From positions 1 through 40,022 of the forward strand of contig JAJYMI010000078.1 in NCBI GenBank assembly GCA_021787125.1: DNA of 40,022 nucleotides, read 5' to 3'. The notes below the pieces were generated by a model, which ran no database searches, had not been told where the DNA came from, and was given only the letters and a program-made list of their open reading frames with translations. Made by a program: the position numbers and the translations under genes. Shown here in pieces: positions 18,911 through 26,529 of the stretch. Position 1 is the first letter of the stretch; each line of letters opens with the position of its first letter. Source of the stretch: Thermoplasmata archaeon. Its GTDB lineage: Archaea; Thermoplasmatota; Thermoplasmata; Thermoplasmatales; GCA-001856825.

Positions 18911-19327
18911 ATGATTCTTGATAAGCCAGCCATGATAAAGGATCTACTGGACAAAAGCAAGAATATCGCCGTGGTGGGGATGTCTCCCAACCCAGAACGA
19001 GATTCTAACAAGGTGGGAAAGTACCTGATAGACAAGGGATACAACGTCATTCCGGTAAATCCTACGGTCACTGAAATATACGGGAAGAAAGCATACCCCA
19101 CGATCCTTGAGATTCCAAAAGACATAAAGATAGACATCGTTGATATATTCAGAAATCCCGAGGCTTCCAAGGAAGTGGTGCTGCAGGCTCAGAGTATTGG
19201 TCCCAGAGCCGTCTGGCTCCAGCTTGGAGCGGAGAGCCCCGATGTCATCAAGACCGCACTGTCAAAAAATCTCGATGTAGTCTATGGGATCTGCATAATG
19301 GTCACCCACCAAAAGATGTCAAATTAG
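18911..19327 (+). CDS. CoA-binding domain protein (YccU-like)
   Basis: KNIAVVGMSPNPERDSNKVGKYLIDKGYNVIPVNPTVTEIYGKKAYPTILEIP, AVWLQLGAES. Confidence 0.9.
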   Translation: MILDKPAMIKDLLDKSKNIAVVGMSPNPERDSNKVGKYLIDKGYNVIPVNPTVTEIYGKKAYPTILEIPKDIKIDIVDIFRNPEASKEVVLQAQSIGPRAVWLQLGAESPDVIKTALSKNLDVVYGICIMVTHQKMSN

Positions 19328-19437
19328 GTGCACTTCACTATTTAAACATTAGTAATATTATTCAATATTTTCTATAAGATATTTGTTATAATAAGCATAT
19401 TCCTCACGCCAGCCGTAATTTTAAAAATAGCACTAAC

Positions 19438-19447
19438 TTTATATATT
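19438..19447 (+). promoter_or_regulatory. TATA-like promoter of the HU/HTa gene
   Basis: TTTATATATT 20-29 nt before ATG at 19467, within a strongly AT-rich 19330-19466 region. Confidence 0.55.
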
Positions 19448-19466
19448 AAATGTAGATAATCTCAAT

Positions 19467-19736
19467 ATGGTCGGAATAAACGAGATTGCCAGAGACATCG
19501 CCAAGAGTTCCGGCGTATCTGTCAGAAGCGCTGAGTCAGTAATTAGAGGAACCTTCAAGGCTATTGTGACGAACATAAACAAGGGACAGAAGGTAAGAAT
19601 CGCAGGATTCGGAATCTTCTCTAGGAAGCAAACAAAGGCAAGGAATGCAAAGAATCCTAGAACAAAGCAAATCATAAAGGTCCCCTCTAAGAACAAAGTG
19701 CACTTCAGTGCATCTTCGAAAATAAAGTACAAGTGA
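19467..19736 (+). CDS. HU/HTa family histone-like DNA-binding protein
   Basis: 89 aa; GVSVRSAESVIRGTFKAIVTNINKGQKVRIAGFGIFSRKQTKARNAKNPRTKQIIKVPSKNKVHFSASSKIK matches the HU/IHF fold. TATA-like TTTATATATT 20-29 nt upstream suggests a leaderless transcript. Confidence 0.95.
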   Translation: MVGINEIARDIAKSSGVSVRSAESVIRGTFKAIVTNINKGQKVRIAGFGIFSRKQTKARNAKNPRTKQIIKVPSKNKVHFSASSKIKYK

Positions 19737-20040
19737 CCTTCTTTTAATTTTTATTTTTTTATTTCCTTCCCTTCTAGGATTTTCTCATAATCTGCTCTGA
19801 ATATCAATGCATGCAGTCACGGAGCTTTGACTGATCAAGCTTTGCCCGAATCCAAGTCTCTCTCAAAATTTAAATACCGCCATCTCATCCAAACATGCAA
19901 GCCATTTTCGTGTATAGGACAGAGATTTTGAAACAAAGCGGTGCGTAATGCCTGCTTAAGAATAGAGTCTTCTTTATAAGGATATATCCGCATTTTTCAG
20001 GACGGCAATCGCACAAAGCAAGATCAAGCAGTAAGCGAAA

Positions 20041-20208
20041 ATGGTTGTGGGTGTTTTTATGAAAACAATAGAGAGTTTGACGGATTTTTTAGTAGGAATC
20101 TTTGTCACGTCCTACTATAGTATCTGCGGAAAAATTGGAGATTGTTCAGACAGGTCTGCTGTATCTTTGGCATTCTCTAACTTCGGAAAAACAGGAGGTG
20201 AAATCTGA
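20041..20208 (+). CDS. Candidate small protein, 55 aa, translationally coupled to the next gene
   Basis: Not in ORF track. Hand translation: MVVGVFMKTIESLTDFLVGIFVTSYYSICGKIGDCSDRSAVSLAFSNFGKTGGEI*. Stop overlaps the next start (TGATG). TATA-like TTTATAAGG at 19973. Confidence 0.45.
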   Translation: MVVGVFMKTIESLTDFLVGIFVTSYYSICGKIGDCSDRSAVSLAFSNFGKTGGEI

Positions 20209-20765
20209 TGGTTTCGAAGTGGAAGATTTATGTCAAAGATAGGGAAAATCTGAGGACCCTCCTCAACCTTCTGATGGCAAACAGAGAAACCGAGGTAACA
20301 ATAAGAAGGAATGAGGGATTGGTTTTATACGTGAGTGATGACGGAACTGTAGGGGAAATTATCCTGTACGCTCGTGAAGAACTAGGCAACAAAATTGAGC
20401 GTGTTTCTCTCGATTCTGATTGGAGGGAGAATGTGTTCCTGTTCAACAAACCGAGACACGTCTTGGATTCTGTATTCCCCTTCTTGCTGGAGACGGCCTT
20501 TGTTTTGATAAAGGGGGATGCAATACACCTGAAAGTTGAGAGGTACCACACCTTCAATCCCTTTAAGAAAAAACGACTCGGTTCCAAGAGCAAGAGAGTG
20601 CTGTACAGAGTAAAGCTGTTCGTTCCAATATTGGTCAGAGACTATTCAAGTAGGAACGGGCGACAGTGTTTAACGTTTGAAAGAAAGAACCACTTGGTAT
20701 TGACAAGCTTTGAGCTGTCATCACTGATAAATGGAGGTGGCACGGATGGATTACTGGCCATATGA
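20208..20765 (+). CDS. Hypothetical protein, 185 aa, partner of HerA-like ATPase
   Basis: ATG preceded by GGAGGTGAAATCTG; 3' end overlaps start of the ATPase gene; no family recognised. Confidence 0.8.
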   Translation: MVSKWKIYVKDRENLRTLLNLLMANRETEVTIRRNEGLVLYVSDDGTVGEIILYAREELGNKIERVSLDSDWRENVFLFNKPRHVLDSVFPFLLETAFVLIKGDAIHLKVERYHTFNPFKKKRLGSKSKRVLYRVKLFVPILVRDYSSRNGRQCLTFERKNHLVLTSFELSSLINGGGTDGLLAI

Positions 20766-22395
20766 AAATGGTCTTCCTTTCCCACTGAGAGAGAAGAGAA
20801 TACGCTTCCCGCCCGAATTCCTGGAAAACCACTCACTCGTTCTCGGAAAGACCGGGACGGGAAAATCAAATCTGCTGGTGCAGCTAATTCGTTTGTACGA
20901 AGAGGCAGGGAAGACCGTCGTGGTGTTTGATCCCCACGGTGAACTGTGGAGGTACGGAAGCCCCGACTCTTCCATCATCACCCTTTCGCCCTATTCCGGT
21001 GAGGACGTTGGCTACCTCAAATTTAACATGATGTCAGTTCTCCCCTACCAGAGCGAGAGAGAAAAGCTGATCAACGAAGAGCTTGTCGTTCAGACTCTAA
21101 AGGACATATTCTCAAACGAATCTGCTTTTTCGATAGGCACCTGGGGACCAAGGATAGAACTGATATTTACGGTAATGACAAGGCTACTGCTGAAATACAA
21201 GATCAGTCCAACCATCCAGGATCTCTCAGATCTACTCTTGAACTTCTACAAGAGGAAGGATTTCGCCTCTTCCCTTGAACCAGAGGAAAAGACTGAGTTC
21301 TTCTCCATCTTCAATCAGGGATATGACTTCATTTCCTCCACCGTCAACAAGATACTGCCACTGATTTCAAACGAAGTTTCGAAGAACCTTTTTTCATCAA
21401 GAGATGACTTCTTCGATATATCCAAATTGAGGAATACTGTCTATGTAGAGCTATCGGGTGAACATTCGCCTTCTTCTCTTTCTAAGCCATTTTCAATTAT
21501 GCTCCTGTACAAGATCTGGAACAATGTAATACTCAAGAGGATGAGAGACATTGTTCTCGTTATGGACGAGTTTCAGATGGTATCCCCTCACATCTCCCAG
21601 AGGATAGTTGCTGAAGGGAGGAAGTTCTCGCTCTGGACGGTTATGGCGACACAATCACTCTTCGGGCTGGATCCCGTCCTTGCATCCAGCATAAAAACCA
21701 ACGTTCACAATTTCTTTCTCTTTCAGCTATCAAATGAGGATGCAAACTTGTTTAGACACGACGGCAGGACGATGAGAAATCCAGACTTCCATCGCTTCAA
21801 TTGTCTTGTCCCCAGAACCGACAGTTTATTCTCCGGAACGACAATTCTGGCCGCCCAGACAAAGGAATTCTCGGTTGACAGGGAGTTTTATGATTTTGAA
21901 ACCGGCAAAGAATGCATTGATCAGGAAGTTCCAGAGAATATAGACCCCGCAAGGTTGAGTCACCTTATCTCACTGGGACTTGCAACCGTTGTGGATGGAA
22001 ACGTTCACTTGGAGCAAGAGTACTTTGAGAAGATAGGTTCAAGACACAAGAGAGGAAGCGAGTCCATGTTTCATAGATACCTTGTGACGAGGTCATACTT
22101 CTTCTTCAAGAAGAGGGGATACGAGGTGTACGAAGGAATAGATTATGACGGGCACAGACCAGACCTGGTGGTGATGAAAGATGACGAGAAGATACCGGTA
22201 GAATGTGAATATTCAGATTTCGAAAAGAAGGGAAGAATAAGAGAGAAGATGAGTTTCTACCCGAATGTGATATTTTCTGCCTTCAGGGAAAGAAAAGGAG
22301 AGTTACCACCCGGTATGGGTCTCCTGTTGATTCCGCCGATAGGCGATCAATCGGAGCCGGAATTTATAGAACCTCAGAAAGAGATGGGTGTGTAG
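20746..22395 (+). CDS. HerA/VirB4-TraG-like P-loop ATPase with C-terminal PD-(D/E)XK-like extension
   Basis: Walker A LGKTGTGKSNLLVQL, Walker B DIVLVMDEFQMV, sensor-like MATQSLFGL; C-terminal HRPDLVVMKDDEKIPVECEYSDFEKKGR. Start at 20746 chosen from SD GGAGGTG (track start 20731). Confidence 0.88.
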   Translation: MDYWPYENGLPFPLREKRIRFPPEFLENHSLVLGKTGTGKSNLLVQLIRLYEEAGKTVVVFDPHGELWRYGSPDSSIITLSPYSGEDVGYLKFNMMSVLPYQSEREKLINEELVVQTLKDIFSNESAFSIGTWGPRIELIFTVMTRLLLKYKISPTIQDLSDLLLNFYKRKDFASSLEPEEKTEFFSIFNQGYDFISSTVNKILPLISNEVSKNLFSSRDDFFDISKLRNTVYVELSGEHSPSSLSKPFSIMLLYKIWNNVILKRMRDIVLVMDEFQMVSPHISQRIVAEGRKFSLWTVMATQSLFGLDPVLASSIKTNVHNFFLFQLSNEDANLFRHDGRTMRNPDFHRFNCLVPRTDSLFSGTTILAAQTKEFSVDREFYDFETGKECIDQEVPENIDPARLSHLISLGLATVVDGNVHLEQEYFEKIGSRHKRGSESMFHRYLVTRSYFFFKKRGYEVYEGIDYDGHRPDLVVMKDDEKIPVECEYSDFEKKGRIREKMSFYPNVIFSAFRERKGELPPGMGLLLIPPIGDQSEPEFIEPQKEMGV

Positions 22396-22733
22396 CCCTC
22401 GCCGAGAAGGGCTACCATTCTACCCGAGTATGCTTCCAGATTTATCCCTTGGAGCTTGAGTTCTGTGTCTATCTTTGCATTCTGAGCGATGAATATACAT
22501 GCGGAGTCAACAACACCGTACCCTACCAGTTTCTTGATCTTTTCAGCCCTCTCTCCGGTGGCACTTGCAAGAAGCAACTCGCTTGGTCCGAAGAAAAGCA
22601 GCTTTACCTTTTCAACCATCTTGTTTTCGGTCATCCTGAGTGCCGAAGTGATCGCCATATCGAATCTCTGCTCGGCCTCTTTTCCACTCATAACGATGTA
22701 GAGTACTTTGGTCATGCTGACTTCATCAAGTAT
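22374..22733 (-). CDS. DsrE/DsrF-like family protein
   Basis: TKVLYIVMSGKEAEQRFDMAITSALRM...VKLLFFGPSELLLA...GVVDSACIFIAQNAKIDTELKLQGINLEAYSGRMVALLGEGYTPISF. Start probably at an internal ATG/GTG of the 22374-22763 ORF. Confidence 0.7.
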   Translation of the reverse strand: MLDEVSMTKVLYIVMSGKEAEQRFDMAITSALRMTENKMVEKVKLLFFGPSELLLASATGERAEKIKKLVGYGVVDSACIFIAQNAKIDTELKLQGINLEAYSGRMVALLGEGYTPISF

Positions 22734-22795
22734 GTGAGAATAATTTTTTCTGTCCTTTTTCAAAAGGATTTTTGTGCAAATCCTGATACAGTTCT

Positions 22796-23272
22796 GTGGA
22801 AATATTCATAGATGGGAACTATTCGAACATTCGGTTCTCTTCAGCTCACTTCATCCCTGGTGACTGGAAGTGTTCGAGGATACACGGCCATGACTACTCA
22901 ATATCGGTAAGAATTGTTGGATCGATGGATGACAAGTCGTATTTTCTAGATTTCTCTAAGGCAAAATCAAATCTGAAGGAAATTGCGGACTTTCTGGATC
23001 ACGGAGTTCTCATTCCGGAGAAGAGAAAGGGGATTATTCTTGAAGAGAAGGAAGAGAATCTGAACGTGAAACTCGAGGGCAAGATTTATAGCTTCCCACA
23101 GGAGGAGTGCAGAGTCATACCTGTGAAGGACACCACAGCGGAATGCCTGAGCGAGTACATACTCGATAAGTTTGTCAAATCACTGGAACAAAGAGTTGAA
23201 GAGATAGAGATTGAAGTTCACGAAGGACCTGGCCAGTATGCAAAATCGAAATGGAAACATGAGGGCCGTTAG
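22796..23272 (+). CDS. queD: 6-carboxy-tetrahydropterin synthase (QueD/PTPS family)
   Basis: FSSAHFIPGDWKCSRIHGHDYSISVRIVG, LDFSKAKSNLKEIADFLDHGVLIP, TTAECLSEYI, VHEGPGQYA; GTG start. Confidence 0.92.
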   Translation: MEIFIDGNYSNIRFSSAHFIPGDWKCSRIHGHDYSISVRIVGSMDDKSYFLDFSKAKSNLKEIADFLDHGVLIPEKRKGIILEEKEENLNVKLEGKIYSFPQEECRVIPVKDTTAECLSEYILDKFVKSLEQRVEEIEIEVHEGPGQYAKSKWKHEGR

Positions 23273-23966
23273 CCTTCTGTCAGGAGGACTGGATAGCTCT
23301 ACCCTCCTATCCCTTGTTGTCTCTAGGGGTTACGAAGTTGTAGCACTATCGTTTGATTATGGACAGAGACACAGCAGAGAACTTGATTCCGCAAGAAAGA
23401 TTGCAGAGTATTACAAGGTGGAACACAAGATAATGAAAATAGACCTGAGACCTATCGGAGGAAGCGCGCTTACAGAAAATATCTCAGTTCCTGATGTCGA
23501 TCTTGAGAACATAGGTAAGGATATCCCGGTCACCTACGTCCCTGCAAGGAATACCATATTGCTATCCATTGCACTTGGTCTGGCTGAGGTTACTGATTCT
23601 TCCAAGATATTCATAGGAGCGAATGCCTTGGATTACTCGGGATACCCGGACTGCAGGCCGGAGTATTTTGATTCAATTAACGAAACGTTCAGTCTCGCCA
23701 CCAAGAAAACAGTAGAGGGAGGGCACATCGAGGTCGAGGCGCCACTTTTGAAGTACTCGAAGGCCGATATTGTGAGGCTTGCCGTCAAACTTGAGACACC
23801 ACTCGGTCTGACTTGGTCGTGCTATAAGGGAGGGAAAAAGGCGTGCGGAGTGTGCGATTCCTGCAAACTCAGGTTAAAGGGCTTCATGGAGGCTGGTTCT
23901 GAAGACCCCATAGAATACGAAACCGTTCCCGCATTCTACAAGAAATACTTGAATACGAGAGAGTAG
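23259..23966 (+). CDS. queC: 7-cyano-7-deazaguanine synthase
   Basis: VSLLSGGLDSSTLLSLV (PP-loop), YVPARNTILLSIALG, GANALDYSGYPDCRPEYF, SCYKGGKKACGVCDSCKLRLKGF. Start probably 23259 (MRAVSLLSGG), overlapping queD. Confidence 0.94.
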   Translation: MRAVSLLSGGLDSSTLLSLVVSRGYEVVALSFDYGQRHSRELDSARKIAEYYKVEHKIMKIDLRPIGGSALTENISVPDVDLENIGKDIPVTYVPARNTILLSIALGLAEVTDSSKIFIGANALDYSGYPDCRPEYFDSINETFSLATKKTVEGGHIEVEAPLLKYSKADIVRLAVKLETPLGLTWSCYKGGKKACGVCDSCKLRLKGFMEAGSEDPIEYETVPAFYKKYLNTRE

Positions 23967-24045
23967 AAGACCGAAGCGGTAAATCGCCGACTGAGTGATG
24001 CAACTCTTTAGGAAAAGGAATTAATCCAAATTACACTGACGGAAC

Positions 24046-24441
24046 GTGATTAAGGATCTTGAGATCACTTCGATAGAGGGGAGGAGATATGCTCCTATCG
24101 ATACTAGACCACAGGAAGTTAGAATAGACCAGAATCTCACTATAGTAGACGTAAAGCGGGAAAATGAGTTCTCAAGGATAGTCTACAAATTCACTTCGTC
24201 ATTTTCGACTCTTGGGACAATTTCCCTTGAGGGTACTTTGCTTTACCAGGGAACTGACGAAATTGACGTCAAGTGGAGAAAGGATAAGTCACTTCCAGAC
24301 AACGTAGCCAACGAAGTACAAACTGCGATATTCTCTTCGTCTGTCATAGAGACGATACTGATAGCAAGGGACCTGCGCCTCCCGCCTCCAATTCCAATGC
24401 CTACATTACAAAAGAAGAAAGACGTAGTGGGATTTGGCTGA
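24046..24441 (+). CDS. Conserved-looking hypothetical protein ending in a LPPPIPMP segment
   Basis: 131-aa ORF, GTG start; C-terminal ARDLRLPPPIPMPTLQKKKD. Confidence 0.65.
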   Translation: MIKDLEITSIEGRRYAPIDTRPQEVRIDQNLTIVDVKRENEFSRIVYKFTSSFSTLGTISLEGTLLYQGTDEIDVKWRKDKSLPDNVANEVQTAIFSSSVIETILIARDLRLPPPIPMPTLQKKKDVVGFG

Positions 24442-24471
24442 TTTTTAAGAAATAGGAAAGATGGGTCGACC

Positions 24472-24777
24472 TTAGTACTCTCTCCACCTGTGTCCGCAGT
24501 GGGTACAGGTATAGAATCTGGTTTCAGGTTCGTCCGCAGCCCTGGTTTGCATGGCCTCCCAGTAGACACCAAACTCCTTGCACTTAGGACACTGGACCGT
24601 CTTGTCTATTGGCAGGTTAATCTCCTCCTTTTCAACAACAATTGTTTCCTTCTTCTTCCCCTTCTCTACAATTCCCTTCTTTTCCTCTTCCTTGATCGCT
24701 AGAGTGTTACCACACTTCTTGCATACCCAAACTTCGCCTTTTGGGAACATCATAGATCCACATTTAGGACAGAACAC
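24472..24777 (-). CDS. tfs: Archaeal transcription factor S (TFIIS/RpoM-like)
   Basis: Two zinc ribbons: MFCPKCGSMMFPKGEVWVCKKCG and CPKCKEFGVYWEAMQTRAADEPETRFYTCTHCGHRWREY, with the conserved acidic DE tip. Confidence 0.96.
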   Translation of the reverse strand: MFCPKCGSMMFPKGEVWVCKKCGNTLAIKEEEKKGIVEKGKKKETIVVEKEEINLPIDKTVQCPKCKEFGVYWEAMQTRAADEPETRFYTCTHCGHRWREY

Positions 24778-24817
24778 AATTTCACAAAGTTATATTAAAT
24801 AAATACATTTTCCTGAG

Positions 24818-25711
24818 TTGAGAGTTCCATACTTAAGAATTCGCCAGAAAGATGCAGAGAAAGAAATCGATAGACTGAAGGCAAGCGGCGAGATGCTAAG
24901 GGATTTCAGGATCAGGAGAGAGGGCGAATGGGTGCTCGTTCCGGTCAAGCACTCTGAAGAAACTAGCGATTTTGAGGAGAACCCAAGGATAAGGATGGAC
25001 CACGTTGGAAGCTTCGAGAGGGTTGCTGATTTTTTTGTCATTAAGGAGAGAGAGGGATGGCAAGAGATCATCAAAGAAATTGAGAAGAAACAATCACCAA
25101 GGGCGATCTTCCTAGACAGTGGCGTGGAGGGGACATTCAGGATCAGGAAACTCCAAAGAGTGTACGGTACTGGCCAACCGGCTGGCATTCATAAGGAGAA
25201 CGGACTAAGATACCACATCGACCTGGAACGGGCATATTTCTCCCCTCGATTGGCCTCACTGAGGACGGAGATCGCTGAGAGCTGCACTCGGCTGACAAAA
25301 TCGGGACTGATAGTAGATATGTACGCAGGAGTGGGACCGATATCGATTCCGCTTCTTAAGAGAGGCCTGAGAGTCCTTTCCATAGACGTCAATCCCGCTG
25401 CAGTGGAACTGCTGGGCCAGAATATGAGGTTGAACAAAGTGAAAGGGAATGCAATCATCGCAGATTCCAACGGAGTATACGACTGCTTAAGAGGAGTTGA
25501 ACAGGTAATAATGAATCATCCGACCCAGTCGCTACCTGTGACCCAGGGAATAATAGGGAAAATGAAGCGAGGGACGTACATCCATACGACCTATATATCC
25601 AACAGGATGGATAGGATAGAATTCGATGGAGTCGAAGTCCTGGAGAGGAAGACGGTCCATGGTTATTCTCCATCATCTTCGCTGTTCTATTTCCTGCTTG
25701 AAAAGAAGTAA
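24818..25711 (+). CDS. Trm5/Taw2-family tRNA methyltransferase-like SAM enzyme
   Basis: RAYFSPRLASLRTEIAESCTR, VDMYAGVGPISIPLLKRGLRVLSIDVNPAAVELLGQNMRLNKV, NHP; TTG start. Confidence 0.82.
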   Translation: MRVPYLRIRQKDAEKEIDRLKASGEMLRDFRIRREGEWVLVPVKHSEETSDFEENPRIRMDHVGSFERVADFFVIKEREGWQEIIKEIEKKQSPRAIFLDSGVEGTFRIRKLQRVYGTGQPAGIHKENGLRYHIDLERAYFSPRLASLRTEIAESCTRLTKSGLIVDMYAGVGPISIPLLKRGLRVLSIDVNPAAVELLGQNMRLNKVKGNAIIADSNGVYDCLRGVEQVIMNHPTQSLPVTQGIIGKMKRGTYIHTTYISNRMDRIEFDGVEVLERKTVHGYSPSSSLFYFLLEKK

Positions 25712-25743
25712 ACGATTTATTCTCTTTAACCATTTGAGCAAAC

Positions 25744-26529
25744 ATGCCTAAGCAGGGATTCTTCAATTCTGTTCTATCCGGGATAAGGGAGAGGTATGAG
25801 CAGAGTCTCCTAGAGGACATCAAGAAGGACCCACTGCCCAAGCACATCGCAGTCATAATGGATGGCAACAGAAGATTTGCCAGACAGCTAAAGGTGCCTA
25901 GCGACAGAGGACACCTGCTCGGCAAGGAGCGACTTGAAGAATTCCTGGACTGGGCCTACGATATTGGGATAAGAATAGTGACCGTATTTGCATTTTCGAC
26001 TGAGAATTTCAAGAGAGATTCATCAGAGATAGAATATCTGATGAATCTCTACGCAAACAGTTTCAACGATCTCGTTCTTGATGAAAGGATAACCAAGAAC
26101 AAGATCAAAGTAAGACTGATCGGCAAGACTGACCTTCTCCCAGAAGCTCTGAGGTTGGCAGCAAGAAGGGCAGAGGAATATACGAAAAATTTTGACAAAT
26201 ATCTGCTAAATGTGGCCATTGCTTATGGTGGAAGAGAAGAGATCCTGGACGCCATAAAGAACATCTCAAAGGAGGTAAAGAACGGTACGCTCAACCCGGA
26301 AAACATCGATGAGAAGCTCATTGAAAAATACCTCTACACTGGGGAAATCGAAGATCCGGACCTCATAATCAGAACGTCCGGAGAGGAAAGAATCAGCAAT
26401 TTCCTCTTGTGGCAGTCTGCGTATTCCGAACTCTATTTTACCGACGTGTACTGGCCGGACATAACGAAACTTGACCTCCTGAAGGCGGTAAGGGATTATC
26501 AGAAGAGGCAGAGGAGGTATGGGAAATAG
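25744..26529 (+). CDS. uppS: cis-prenyltransferase (undecaprenyl/dolichyl diphosphate synthase family)
   Basis: HIAVIMDGNRRFARQLKVPSDRGHLLGKERL, VTVFAFSTENFKR, DLIIRTSGEERISNFLLWQSAYSELYFTDVYWPD. Confidence 0.96.
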   Translation: MPKQGFFNSVLSGIRERYEQSLLEDIKKDPLPKHIAVIMDGNRRFARQLKVPSDRGHLLGKERLEEFLDWAYDIGIRIVTVFAFSTENFKRDSSEIEYLMNLYANSFNDLVLDERITKNKIKVRLIGKTDLLPEALRLAARRAEEYTKNFDKYLLNVAIAYGGREEILDAIKNISKEVKNGTLNPENIDEKLIEKYLYTGEIEDPDLIIRTSGEERISNFLLWQSAYSELYFTDVYWPDITKLDLLKAVRDYQKRQRRYGK

